Below are positions 44,456 to 56,655 of a DNA stretch of 64,000 bases, in pieces. Source of the stretch: Muscardinus avellanarius (Eukaryota > Chordata > Mammalia > Rodentia > Gliridae). Each line of letters opens with the position of its first letter. Within the stretch, counting starts at the first letter, position 1. A program made the translations under genes and the position numbers. The notes under the pieces are model-generated. The model worked only from the letters and a program-made list of their open reading frames with translations. It had not been told where the DNA came from and did no database searches. The stretch is from the NCBI GenBank assembly GCA_963383645.1, contig OY726561.1:26764826-26828825 (forward strand). Direction: 5' to 3'.

Positions 44456-45773
44456 ATTGAGCCAGTGGTGCAACTTACCAGACTGTCGCATTTGAAGATT
44501 CCTCTCCAGGACTTGAAAGGAAAGACCTGAAATAAAGGACAACTGCTCCTTTGGCAAGTGACATTTTTGTTCTCTAAAACTATTTAACACCAAAGTACAG
44601 TGAGAGGTATTAGGAAGAGGGCATGTGCCTTAAATCACTAAGATAAAATCAAAGGAAACTAACAAACATGGGGGAGGGCAGAGCGACCTAGTAAAGGATT
44701 ACTAAAAATGTGATTAAGATCAGCCCCTGCTATCACTGGGGAACCTTAGAGGGCAAATTTCAGAGAGGACTGGAGTCACCCTCAGAGTTTTGGAGAATTC
44801 TCCCTTTTGTAAAATGTCCTTAACTCTTTCAGAAACTTTTGGTCCTCAGGCTTCATCCATGTCCTCCAAGCATTGTGGAACTCTTGTTCACGTACTGTTG
44901 GCACCCAGGATTTATTTAGTAAGGTCATAACCACAGAATGGCACCCAGCATTCTTCCAGACGTTGGTCACTGAGGAGACCAACTCACAATTCTAGCCAAA
45001 TCCTCTAGATGTTGATTTCCTGAAAGGATGCTAACCTGCCCAGTGTGAAATGACTCTTCCTACCTTGTAGAACCAGGCTTTAAGGGGACGAGGAACAAGT
45101 CTCCTATTTATTCTACCTGTGCCACACTGAGGGTTTGCTTGCTGAGAGTGCCTTCTTGTTTTTAGTACAGGGCACATGAGAAAAGGTTGAGTGTCCCTTG
45201 TATAATTAAGGCTCAGCAGGGGACAGAATTTCCTCAGTTAATATTCCTCTTCACCTCTTGCCTTCTGGTCCAAAATACTTCTGGGGCTTTGAGCTGTTAG
45301 GTATGACTCTGGATCCTGATATTGCTTTTCTTGAATCTACATCTTAAGGATACATTAGACAAGAGCTGGTTGGTCATCTGTTCTGATGACTTCCTAGGTT
45401 TCCTGATGTGAGCCATTGGACTTCTAAGCATGTGTCTCAGGGAAACTTGACAGAGCTGAGGACAGCTTCTGGGCTCTGCTTCTGTGTCATGGATTCATTC
45501 TCAATGCTAATCCTGGGAGGTCAGATTCTCCTGAGCTCAAGCCTTGTGAGCACCCAGCCAAAAGAACATTTTCATATAAAGGATGTCCATGGAACTGTTT
45601 AAAATCATCCGTCCACATAAGATTCTTAATTGGGATTGGAGAAATCTTGGAAACAATGGCTAAAGGTAGTTTCCTATACAGAAGAGAGAATAGACCTCCC
45701 TCCCCTGGTTCTATGCAGTTAGACATGCAAGTGCAAGCTTTTCTTCTGGCCTGGGAGTTAGGGCTTTGAAAAG

Positions 45774-46214
45774 TTCCGGAGCCAGCTGGCAAAAGTATGG
45801 GTTCTGAAGACAGGCATGAGGATGAAGAATTTAACTCTAAGAATTTGATTCTCAGAATATTTCATTTATTTTAACTTGTGGGAGCTGCCAGCCTACTATC
45901 TCTACTGGATGACCCCTGTTTTGGGGTCAATATTTCCTACTGGTCGATGATTATGCCTGGGTCAGTATTCTGTATTGTGCCAATGCTGGGTTTGTTTTTC
46001 CAGAGGTATTTACAGTCACAGGACAATCAATATCCTCATGCTACCACCACCAGCATACAATAAAGACCAAATCCAAAGCACATATATTACAGATAGTTTA
46101 ATCAGTACTCTCGTGCCATCACCATCTGATCTCTCCAAACCTTGTTGACTCTGGGCAAATACAGTCAGCTGAGTCAGATATTAATTTAGGGGAAAGCCTT
46201 AATGGCTCCCCACA
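45774..46214 (-). repeat. ERV2 3' LTR
   Basis: A 441-bp LTR read on the minus strand from TGTGGGGAGCC (46214 downward) to the end at 45774. It is flanked on the low side by GAAAAG (45768-45773). The polypurine tract AAAAAAGGGGTAAT (minus strand, 46215-46228) adjoins its start. The partner LTR is 51854-52296. Confidence 0.92.
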
Positions 46215-46929
46215 ATTACCCCTTTTTTATTATATTCAAAGAAAACTGTGCCTGTCTTAGGCTGTTTCTTTCATGTATCAAGGATTACCCATCATTGGAT
46301 AATACAGAGCTAAGCTGTATATCCTGTCTTAGGTTTCCTTGTCCCAGGGAAATCTTACCTGTCATTGACTACCAGCCTCTTAGCTGGGGGTACCCTTCAA
46401 AGGTAAATTGTGCACTTCTGCTAAAAAAATGTTCTCACTTTGTCCTGAGTCTCTATTAAAGTATTGGGAGTATCGTGTAACATAGGTATTTCAGCAAGAC
46501 ATTTTCTAAAATTAACACAATGATTTTTACATGTTTACTCTGTAAAACAAATTCAACAAGTTATTAGTGGGCTATCATTTTTATCTCCTTTCTCTGGGTA
46601 ACCAGGGCCCCACAAGCCCAAACCTTCAATAGCAGTTACTACTTGTCTGTAATACCACAGGTGTCAACTGTAGACATCCCATCTTCTTGATATCCCTAGA
46701 AAAACATAAGAGTGTACCAGTTCTTTGTACAAAATAGAGTTACTATCAGTCTTCATACTATCAATTCTCCATCCAAAATAATCTTGATATTTTTACCAGT
46801 TCTTTGTCTGGTATAACCAAAAGTTTCCACAATGGGTGTAAAATTTAAAGCAAGAAGTCCCAGAAATCATGAGTTGTTACTGAAGACAGTGATCTCCTGC
46901 TGTTCCCAAACAGCTGAAGTATGGGATGA

Positions 46930-47907
46930 TCTAGAATGTAAGCCCATGTTTCCGTCATCAGCATTAATCCAAGAGTCTTCTTTCAGTCATCAGCTTTAAA
47001 CTGAGTCTTTTTTTTTTTTTTTTGCTTGATCCATATGTCGCACGAATTGCTCAGGTATCCACTGTGTATTATCTTCATCCTGTGAAAACAAACATGCCCT
47101 CTTCCCCATATTAGTACGGGTCAGGTCCTTTCCAAATTCCTGTGCAAGGATCTTTCCATTTTACTAAAGCAAAATTGTTTTTGGAGTATGGATGCCAATA
47201 TCTATCTGCTGTTGTGCAACCGGTTTTGTCAGCATTCAAAAAATTAAGAATAAAATGAGCATGTTAAGAGTTCTGTGGTGAATGGGGATATAACTCCTCT
47301 TGTTTTCAAAAGTGTTTTCAGAGAATTATGGGCTCATTCTACAATACCATGTCCTTCAGGATTACAGGGTATACCTGTACTATGTTGAATATTTTATGTA
47401 TTCCAAAATTGTTTAAAAGCCATACTAGTATATCCTGAACCATTATCAGTTTTAATGCAGGTAGGAAGACCTGAGAAAGAAAAACACTTCAAACAATGGG
47501 AAATCACATGTTTAGCAGCCTCCCCAATTTGGGCTGTAGCCATAATAAAACCTGAAAAAGTGTCAATAGACACATGAACATACTTTTGCTTACCAAAGGC
47601 AGAAATGTGTGTAATATCCATTTGCCATAGATTATTGGGAACCAATCCCTGTGGATTTATCCGTAAATGAGGAACAGGTAAATACTCTGGACATATAAGA
47701 CATTGTTTAACAATTTGTCATGCTGCTTCTTGAGTAATTTAAAATTGTTTACGCAGACCTGCACTATTTTGATGATGTAAAGAATGTGATTGTTGAACTT
47801 GTTCCAATTAAGAAGGGCAGACAAACTTTGTAGCATTGTCAGAAATTTGATTACCTTCTGCCAAAGGACCAGGTAAAGCAGAATGTGCTCTTATGTGCCC
47901 AATAAAT
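46930..47907 (-). pseudogene. ERV2 integrase
   Basis: Integrase joins viral DNA to the host genome; this copy is defective. The minus strand shows the catalytic-core landmarks: first Asp in WQMDITHISAFGKQK, second Asp in KTDNGSGYTSMAFKQFW, both in one open stretch at 47394-47645. The last part is frameshifted. No env gene follows before the polypurine tract at 46215, so the provirus is apparently env-less. Confidence 0.88.
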
Positions 47908-49250
47908 GGATGTTGGTGTGATAAAATCCAAGTTTGAATTTGAAGACTATCAGTATATAAATTAAAAGGTATATCAGATGTTGAAAAACAGCCACTACTT
48001 CATGCAATTCTACAACCTGAGCATACATAAAAGTTTATCATGAGGTAAATGATTGTCAATTTCTCCAATAATAATGCAAAAGCAATAGCCCATGAATCAG
48101 CATTCTGAAAAAGCCATTGTACTTGTTCTTTAGTAAAAGGAATACTAATAAATGAAGGCTCTTTTCCAAAATATTTTATATAGATTATGATCTAACAGAA
48201 CACACCAAGCAGGCAAATAATTCCTAATACAGCATTAAAACTCTGCTTGGAGTAGTGGGTAAATGTATCCACATTAGTGGTCCATCCTGCCACAAAACAG
48301 CAGTGGGTGTCAATGTTAATATATTAAGTAGCCTAATTTTTAGTATAATCAATGTACTGTTTTTTGACATTCAATAGCCAATTCAACTTTAAGAGCAACA
48401 CATCCTTTCTCTGTTAAGACCCAAGAGGAACTTGGGTCTGAGTCACCTTTCAAGATATCAAATAAAGGTTTTAATTTTCCAGTAGTAATATTTAAAGATG
48501 GTCTTAGCCAATTAATGTCTCCTAAAAGTTTTTGATAATCATTTAAGGTTTTTTAATTATCTCTACATGATTGAATTTTTTGTGGCTTAATAGTCTTGGG
48601 ATAAAGAATGTTTCCCAAGTAGAGTGGTTCTCTTTGTACTTTTTCTGGAGCTATAATGAAACCATTATTTTGTAATGCAGTTTGTAAGCTAGCATAAGCT
48701 AGTAACAAAATCCCTTTGTCTGTATGTGCTAATAAAATATAATACATATAATGTATCATATATACAGATTTATAGGATCTTCTGACAGTACCTATAACCT
48801 TTGCAACAAGTTTTTGACACAGTTGGACTATTGGCCATTCCCTGAGGTAACACTTTCCACTAATACCTTTGCATAGGAGCTCTATAATTTGGAGATGGAA
48901 CAATAAAGGCAAATCTCTTACAACCTTGTTGTGCTAAAGGTATCATATAAAAGCAGTCTTTTAAATCTAAAATTATTTTATAAGTGTCTTTAGGGATAGC
49001 TGATGTATTGGGTAGTCCAGACTGTAAATCTCCCATTAATTCCATAGTTTTATTAACTTGCCTTAAATCCTTTAACAGTATCCACTTACCAGATTTTTTC
49101 TTTATGATAAATATGGGTGAATTCCAAGGGGAGTGAGAACTTTGTATATGGCTGTAGTCAAGCTGTTCCTGTACTAAATGCCCTGAAGCTCTTATTTTTT
49201 TCTAAGGTTAGGGGCCATAGATCAATCCAAACTGGTTTCTCATTGTTCCA
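47908..49250 (-). pseudogene. ERV2 reverse transcriptase / RNase H
   Basis: The RT fingers-palm region is recognisable on the minus strand: ILDLKDCFYMIPLAQQ (open at 48860-49045, first catalytic Asp), the LPQGMANSP motif at about 48825-48850, and AHTDKGILLLAYASLQTALQNN. The second catalytic motif, normally YMDD, reads YMYY at 48739-48750, so both metal-binding Asp residues are lost. RNase H lies at about 47940-48450 with stops. The enzyme would be inactive. Confidence 0.85.
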
Positions 49251-49559
49251 AGAAATAGGATCAGCATGGAGTACAGGCTGATTAAAAGCCCCTTCTAAAA
49301 ATACTGTAGACATGCTTGGGATTGTAAAAGAAGCTTTAAAGGCTCTATAATACCCTGATTATTTATCTATAGACCTTCCTCCAGTAAAAGTCCTTGATCT
49401 AACATCTGCTGTGTCACTATAGGGCTGGGGCTATAAAGATAGACACCCATGTTCTGCATAATATCTCAGCACCATAAGTTGACAGGAAGTCCTGGAACAA
49501 TATAGGTCCGAAAAATTCCAGTATGGCCTTACTCATCTCTCCAAGTAAGCCAATCAATC

Positions 49560-50170
49560 ACTGCTTTGTTTGGGGTTTTGAATCTGTCCTATGCTTCAGG
49601 TGAGTGAGGGAAGAATGTTTAGGCCATTTGTTAGGCCACAGATCAGCTGTTATGACAAACATCTGATCCTGTGTCTAATAACCCTGAAAAATTTTTCCCA
49701 TTAATAACTTTAATTCTGGTCTTTTAGTTCCAATCGCTTGGACCTAAAAAGCATCTGATGAGCCAAATCCCCTTTTACCTCATTTAGGTCTCTGAACACT
49801 ATTAGTTTGCACCTGAGGTAGAAATACTAATTGTGCCAGTTGTTGACATGCATTAATAACAGCTATCCCTTGAGGAGAATGTATCATAATTTTTATTTCT
49901 CCTTCATAGTCAGAATCAACTACTTCAGGGGCTACTATAATTCTCTTCATGGTGACACTACTTTGTCCTAACAATCCTACTGTCCCTTTATGTAACAGAC
50001 CATAAACACCAGTAGGAAGGGCTTGCACTCCCATTTTGAGTGTTAATACTGTATAGGTGGAGGCACAGAGGTCCAATCCTGCACTGCCTTGGGTTGTTCT
50101 GAATAAGTTCTGAATGGATTGTTGAGAGTTGTCCTGCTGTGGTACAGCTGTCTGAAGTGCCCCATAACAT
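49560..50170 (-). pseudogene. ERV2 dUTPase and aspartic protease
   Basis: An open minus-strand frame at 49780-50076 carries the trimeric dUTPase core (GVYGLLHKGTVGLLGQSS, VVDSDYEGEIKIMI). Downstream, near 49660-49690, is the protease active site LLDTGSDV, in a different frame and followed by stops. A dUTPase fused to pro is the mark of betaretroviruses and related class II ERVs. Confidence 0.87.
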
Positions 50171-51540
50171 TGCTGCTGCAGGGCCTGAGGCAGGCCCCTC
50201 TTCCCATTTTCCTACAGGAACTGATTGCCTTGTGCATCAGTCCTTGATTTACATTCCTTAGCCCAATGCTTCTCTCTTCTACATTGAGGGCATAAGCCTG
50301 GCTCTCGTTTATTACTAGCAATCTTCCTCTGTGGATAGTTCTTAACTAAATGACCACTTTATCCACATCCAGAGCTTTTAACCATATTATTCTTAGGTCC
50401 CAATTTTTAGATGTTGGAAAAGGATTTCTTGTACAGTATTCCCTTGTAATGCTGCAGCCATAGCTAATCCCTGTGTATATACAGGTCCTATATTGGAACA
50501 TAGCCGAATATAATCAGACAGGTCTCCTTTCTAAAATGCATAAGGCAGCTTGACAAACAGTATTAGCATTCTCAAAGGCTGATTGCTTTACCAGCAACAG
50601 CTCTGCTTTATTGTCACCTATCAATCAACTAGCATTTTGTTATAATCTGGCTAAAAACTCCTGATATGGCTTATCTGGTCCGTGTCATATTTTTGAAAGA
50701 TTTTCTGTTTGTTTTCCTGAAGAAGGCAACTTGTTCCATGCTCGACATGCAGCAGCATTGGTCTGAGCATAAGAAGCTAGACTAAATTTTAATTGCTGAG
50801 CAGTCTCCCTAAATTGTCCTTCTCCTGCTAACATATCAAAATTTATGGATATTCCCTGAGCTACATTCAAATCTGCTGTGGATCAGCATTGTTCTGCAAT
50901 TTTAGACTTCCATAATAAAAAATCACCCCCTGAAAAACAAGCTCGGGCTATGTTTCCAATCAAGACACAAAGCCTCCATGGAAAGAGATTCTAACATGGC
51001 TTGAGTAAAAGGTGCTATTGGCCCATATTGAGTACAAGCCATTTTTAATTCTTTTAATTGTTTGAAAGGAAAGGGTCTATGTCCTCTATTAACACCTCCT
51101 TGACCATCAGGATCTTCAGTAACCAGAAAAATTCTGAATCCTCTAATATCTTCATTTTCTGCAGCCCCATTTATAGCTGCTTGAAGTGGTGATATTAAAG
51201 GTGTGTGTTTTTCATCACTTTGTTTAGCAAATGCTACAGTGGAAGAATTTTGAAGGCTTGCATTGCTGATAATAGGAGAATATTGTTGATATCCTTCTTT
51301 TTCACTACTTGGAGCTATCTGATCTACTTGTTTAAAGTCTCTACAGCTACTTGTAATTGCTTTATACAAAAATCAGGCTCTGGTGATTCTGTTTTTGGAA
51401 TGTCTGGATAAGCCCCCAACTCATTTCTATGTTACCGAGCAGCAGTTTCCTCATGATGCTCCTCTCTTTCAGTATCTAAAGTATCTTCAGGAAGTGAAGG
51501 CAAAGCACCTTCATGTTCCCTCCTAGTTTCTCTAACTAAA
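50171..51540 (-). pseudogene. ERV2 gag
   Basis: Gag forms the particle core. A capsid-like frame of 148 codons is open at 50923-51369 (HRPFPFKQLKELKMACTQYG). A further capsid segment is at 50685-50870 (NKLPSSGKQTENLSKI). The nucleocapsid holds one good CCHC knuckle, [14 protein letters not shown], near 50260-50305. The other knuckle, near 50345-50375, has a Cys-to-Ser change and a stop. Several frameshifts are present. N-terminal matrix sequence near 51370-51540 is weakly recognisable. Confidence 0.85.
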
Positions 51541-51853
51541 AGCCTTTGTAAAAAAAAAAAAAAAAAAAAAAACAATCCTCTGACCCATTATATATTACTA
51601 TTTACATGTTAGGAACTAATCTTCTGACCTATTTTATTACTATTTACACATTAGGCACCTTCATTTTCTATCTTTGTTTCTTCATTTTCTGTCTTAGTTT
51701 CTTTTGTGCAAAGCTTCTTGTCTAATGACCTATTATATATTATACTTCCCATGTTTCACTGCCACTACAAATCTTTGAGCATGCTCCTTTTTTATTCAGC
51801 AGTGTCCTTCACAGGATCCTCAGTTTCAGAATTTCCCTGTATAGGCCACCACC
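51541..51853 (-). promoter_or_regulatory. ERV2 leader with lysine-tRNA-like primer-binding site
   Basis: On the minus strand, two bases after the 5' LTR comes TGGTGGCCTATACAGGGAAA (51832-51851). It resembles the lysine-tRNA primer-binding site, with TGG at the start and ACAGGGA at the end matching and a degraded middle. The leader also holds an A22 run (51550-51571) and two to three imperfect 54-bp repeats around TCTGACC...TATTACTATTTACA (51575-51760). Confidence 0.6.
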
Positions 51854-52296
51854 TGCTGGAGCCAACCAGCAAAAGTACAGGTTCTGAAGAGAGGCACGAG
51901 GATGAAGAATTTAACTCTAAAAATTTGATTCTCAGAATATTTAATTTTAATGTGGGGGAGCCACCAGCCTACTATCTCTACTGGCTGACCCACGTTCTTG
52001 GGTCAATATTTCCTACTGGTCGATGACTATGCCTGGGTCAGTATTCTCTATTGCACTGATGCTGGGTTTGTTTTTCCAGAGGTATTTATACAGTCACAGG
52101 TCAATCAACATCCTCATGCTACCACCATCAGAATACAATAAAGACCAAATCCAAACCACATACATTACAAATAGGTTAATCAGTACCCTCATGCCATCAC
52201 CATCTTATCTTCTCCCCAAACCTTGTTGACTCTGGGCAAAGGACAGTCAGCTGAATCAGATATTAATTTAAGGGAAAGCCTTAATGGCTCCCCACA
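51854..52296 (-). repeat. ERV2 5' LTR
   Basis: A 443-bp LTR, minus strand, from TGTGGGGAGCC at 52296 to CCAGCA at 51854. It is followed on the high side by GAAAAG (52297-52302), identical to the hexamer at 45768-45773. The two LTRs differ at several percent of sites by eye, so the insertion is not recent. Confidence 0.92.
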
Positions 52297-52302
52297 GAAA
52301 AG

Positions 52303-52693
52303 CACAAGAATGCTTGTTACTGTGGGTTTTCAATCCTGTTCAGCATACAGAATTAAAAACACACACATCCCTTAGCCTTTCAAAGCATTTAATTTTCCAT
52401 GTGTTAATATGTAGGGCATGGTATTCGGGTTGAGAGGTACTTATTAACAATGCCAGCATTTTAGTTGAACAAACTTGGCTTTATCCAGAAAAAGTAGTTA
52501 GTGTTCCAGCTCCTGTTTGTTCCCCTGATGCTCCCTTTCTTGGTCTTCCTCCACAGAAAAGCCTTAAAGTGTTGTGGGAAGGGACAAAAATCAGCTGCTC
52601 CAGGCTCAGCAAAGCTGTGCCCAAAATGGAGCCATAAGTTGTAGTTCTGATTGAAGTACAGGAAACAATTCCACTTGCCTCCTTAACACTTGA
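52303..52693. other. Flank right of ERV2, nothing recognised
   Basis: About 390 bp of ordinary AT-rich sequence with no repeat or gene that I recognise. Confidence 0.5.
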
Positions 52694-52835
52694 GGGTTTT
52701 TTTGTTTTTTTGTTTTTTTGTTTTTTTGTTTTTTTGTTTTTTTGTTTTTTTGTTTTTTTGTTTTTTTGTTGTTTTTTTGTTTTTTTGTTGTTTTTTTGTT
52801 TTTTTGTTGTTTTTTTGTTTTTTTGTTTTTTTGTG
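52694..52835 (+). repeat. Microsatellite (TTTTTTTG)n
   Basis: About 142 bp of the octamer T7G with a few GTT interruptions, followed by a short GTGTGTGTGT run. It adjoins the tail end of a minus-strand SINE and probably grew from that SINE's A-rich tail. Confidence 0.9.
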
Positions 52836-52839
52836 TATG

Positions 52840-53205
52840 TGTGTGTGTCAGTACTGAGAATGAAACCCAGGGGCATCCTATCTGAGGTACAGCCCAGCCC
52901 TAATTTTTATTTTTAAACAGGGTCTCACTGAGTTGCAAAGGGCCTAAGTAGCTGAGGCTGTCAAACTGAGATCCTCCTGTCTCTGCTTCCCAATGCTGGG
53001 ATTTAAAGCATATGTCACCACGCCCTGCCTGAATACTCTTTCCCCCCTAGAACTGAGGATTGAACCCAAGGACATTCCTTGATATACATTCCAGTTATGT
53101 TTTGAAACATGGTTCCAGTAGCTGAGGCTGGCTGCGGACTTGCAATGCTCCTGTCTCAGCCTCCCAGGTACTGGGATAACAAGGATGCACTACCATGCCT
53201 GGCTC
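52840..53205 (-). repeat. Two adjacent minus-strand dimeric SINEs
   Basis: 52840-53030 and 53040-53205 both show, as reverse complements, the ID-like end (AGTACTGAGAATGAAACCCAG), 'CAGGGTCTCACTGAGTTGC' and the B1-like part (CTCCTGTCTCTGCTTCCCAATGCTGGGAT). The second is less complete. Confidence 0.82.
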
Positions 53206-54057
53206 TCCATTCACACATCTTTCTCCTTGGCTTCAGAGGATCTCATTGGAGGGGAAACAAAAAAACAGCTGTGGCCTCAATGTAGAGACCTCTTGAGGAA
53301 AGGTTGCTAGTGTCTGAGTGCAGGCAGGCTGAGGCTCTTGTGGACATAGTCATCAACCACAGACTCCCAGTACATGGGGGACCAAAGCAGGTAGAGATGC
53401 ACCTGAATACCCTATTCAGTCCTACTTTGAACTCCTGGATGTGGTTTTTATATGTCCAATGAATTGGAACCAAGTATATGGATGTGACCTCCAGGGCTCA
53501 AGCATACATTCCATTGGCATTTCTGTAGGTGCAATTATTCCTGGTCAATGTTCTCATCTTGATTCTAGAACCCACCTTGCATGGCAACCTCCTGACTGTG
53601 TTGGTCAGGTCCTCTGCTGTCAAATAGTCCCCCTGATAGATTTCACTTTCCCCCTCTTGAATAGGAAAACACCGAGCATGGCCACTGTGTCATCTACGTC
53701 AGATGGCTCTGAGGCTGAATGTCCCCAAGGTGTCCATCTTTGATTTGCTGTTGGTTTGTTGGTGTCCTTTCAGGATTTTTTTGGTTGTGAACTTCCAGTT
53801 GGGATTCTCAAGGATCTTCCTACTTCCCAAAACCAGAAGGCAAGAAAATCTAGAGTCCTATCTAGTGACCCTGTCGCTGAATGTCAACATGGGATTCCTG
53901 ATGAACCCAGAATATCCCATGTTCCTTGAGCAAAGTGACAAAATGCATATGCCAGGACCATAAAAAGGCAAAAACAGACTTGGGAGAAATGATTTGGGAT
54001 ATATCAGGCTCTGGTCTTCCTGGATAGCCTAGTTCTGGTTTAAAAATGTTACAAGAA
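53206..54057. other. Gene-free stretch with uncharacterised sequence
   Basis: Short open frames exist on both strands (for example plus 53441-53743, minus 53862-54074), but none has a recognisable domain or coding signature. It may hold an old unrecognised repeat. Confidence 0.5.
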
Positions 54058-54455
54058 GCAGGGCATAGTGGCACATTCTTGTAATCCCAGCATTTGGGAG
54101 GCTGCGACAGGAGGATTGCAGTTCACAGCCAGCCTCAGCTACTTAGGCCCTGTGCAACTCAGTGAGACCCTGTTTCAAAATAAAGAATAAAAAATAGGGT
54201 TGGGTTGTAGCTTGGAGTTAGAATGTCCCTGGGTTCCATCCCCAGTACTGTAAAAAGTTATAGGAGCTGCTGGTATGATGGTGCATGCCAAAAATTCTAG
54301 TATTTGGGAGGCCAAGACATGACCACAGGTTGGAGGCCAGCCTCAGCAATTTTGCAAGGCCCCCAGAAATTCAAACATTTCCAAAACAAGGGCTAAAAGT
54401 ATAGCTAAGAGATAGAATGTCACCCTTGAGTTCAATGCCTAGTACTGCAAAAGAA
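54058..54455 (+). repeat. Two tandem plus-strand dimeric SINEs
   Basis: 54058-54258 is complete ('GCAGGGCATAGTGGCACATTCTTGTAATCCCAGCATTTGGGAGGCTG' in part, ending TCCATCCCCAGTACTG). 54265-54455 is more diverged, ending TTCAATGCCTAGTACTGC. Confidence 0.85.
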
Positions 54456-56655
54456 ATTGTTACAAGAAATGTCAAAAACAGAATTAGAATGGTATTTCCA
54501 CCTTCTAGTGAACAAGACCCAAGCTCAAAGACTGACTTGATGAGTCTTGTACATCTCCACCTACTTATTTCTGAATCATTTTGAAAATGGCACATCTTTA
54601 TTTTCTTCTTACATAGTACATGATATCACAGGAATCTCATCAACAGGACCATAACCACAACATTTTTACATTAATAAAAGCATCAGCCAATCTTCTCAGA
54701 ATCAAACTATAAGGAACTTGTAAGTAGCATAATACTTTCACAAACTCTAAATTCTGTCAAATACCCCTATAATTATGCTTAAAATATTGAAAAACTGACT
54801 TTGACTTCAATGATAAACTCAATAACGATAATAGTAAAATATCCTCCAATAATGATTAACTGTTCCCTATTAAACTTTACTGTAATTGTAAAATGTGCCT
54901 ACAATGGTGAAAGTAAAGTCTATAACATCAATAGTAAACCTATGAAAATCATTGTAAACAATGTCCCCAAAAAAGTAAACTGTGTATAAAACCTTCCACA
55001 ACTGCCAGGAGGGAACCTCCAGCATTTCTGTACACACTCCCCAGAGGAGTACAGATCTGATTCTCATTAATGAGGTACTGAGAATCCAGGCAACAGAGAA
55101 AAGCCTCTAACTTGTGTCTAGAATTCTCTTGCCACAAAGCCCTTTGCTGATCTTCTTGATCAGCCATGGAGTTGTTACAGATACTTGTGGGCAATTTAGT
55201 CACACACCATGGGAAGCGTCAGTGGTAACTGTTGCTTGACCATGTCCGTACATGGTTTTTGGAAAGTTAGTATATTTAAAACAATGTTTAAGGAGAACCT
55301 TGATCTGAGGACTTAGATGTTGCCTCATAAAGGCTGAAGAGCAATGAAGAACCTATTGCCATTGCTTCTTCCTACGTAGAGTGTATTTGTTACCAAGCAA
55401 GAATCTAAGGAATATTAAGGGGCTTCTAAAGGCACAGGCCAAGGTGTTCCCACCATGGGAATACTGAGATGCTTGCCTTCTAAAAATAAGCAGCTTCTCA
55501 TGGTGGAGGCTCTTCTTTCTTCATGGTTAACATGTTGTCTTCCTATATGAACAAGTGAGGTAGCGATAATGCCAGAGAAGACCAGGTGTCCATCTAACTG
55601 ATCATTGATGTATCTAACTTCCTACTTTGTCACACACTCTGGGGGTTATTGTCTCTGGCTCTGGATCTAAAGAGAACACAACCTTCCTCCAGCCCCAGAT
55701 GTGTCAGTGGACTGAGAACTGGCTCTTGGTTTTAGCAGTAGAAATTCTTGAATACATCTCACTAACCTCAACTCTGCTCCATAAGAATCATAGGGTGGCA
55801 TCCTGAAAAATGTTAAGATTCTTGAGATTCTGGCCATGTGGGGTGAAGCTGGGTATCCCTTGCCTGACTTCAGAAAATCTGAGACATCAATTTCACACCT
55901 AATTCAAGTCTCTAATTTCTGCCCTGAAAACTTCATCCATTTGGGGATGTGCATATGAGCATCAAGGCTAAAAACCAGACTTTTTGCTAAATCTGTCTCT
56001 GGGGATCCTCCCAGTCAAGTGCCTACTCGCTACCAAGTCTGCCATGATGAATGTTTCTAGGTGTGCTGGACCACAGCAGGTTATGAACATTGGAAGCGCA
56101 CACTGACTTCACAGGGCAATTTGTTATGGGGCCAAGCTACTCTTAGGGTTTGCTACTGTGTGACTTGGTATTCACATTGTGTTGAGCATCCATCCCCCTC
56201 TACTGTCCTCGATTCAGACTCTTGTGAACTAACACTATATGCACCCCAGTGACCAAAAACATACTTCCTGATAAGCAAATAGGAAATCCAGGGCACTATT
56301 AGAATCATCCTTCCACAACAGATAACTAAATGGAAGGGCTGTCAGCCTGAGACTGCATCCAATGGCTAAAGATTATCTCCAGTTACCATTCTATCAGAGC
56401 CCAGCTTAATATATATCAGACTGAATGCAAGAGAACCTTTGCAGTTGAGTGGCACTGATCTCACATGCTGAAGTAGAGAATGAAGAAAAATGGAAGCTAA
56501 GTCAGGAGAAACTCATCTCTTCCAAAGCTTTCCAGTCTCTTTGCCCTGTGGACTTGATTTATACAAAGATAAATGTCAAGAATGAGTCACAAGAGCCAGG
56601 CCTTTGGTCATGTCCCTCTTTGGCCAGAAGAGCCTCTAAACTTTGTCCAAACCAT
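54456..56655. other. About 2.2 kb without recognised genes
   Basis: AT-rich at the left, with repeated AATAGTAAA/ATTGTAAA-type words at 54780-54980, then ordinary sequence. No open frame above about 85 codons and no known domain. Confidence 0.55.

Larger units (their letters stand above)
42605..47907 (+). repeat. Dispersed segmental duplication, copy B
   Basis: Direct-orientation partner of 1-5252. It contains ERV1 3' LTR, two SINEs, unassigned flank (43661-44240 and 44456-45767, no gene recognised) and the 3' half of ERV2. Since both copies contain the ERV2 LTR junction at GAAAAG, ERV2 inserted before the duplication. Confidence 0.85.

Noticed and set aside
52481..52876. Lys/Thr/Asn-rich frame that could pass for a low-complexity protein
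   Set aside because: It is the translation of the T7G microsatellite on the opposite strand.
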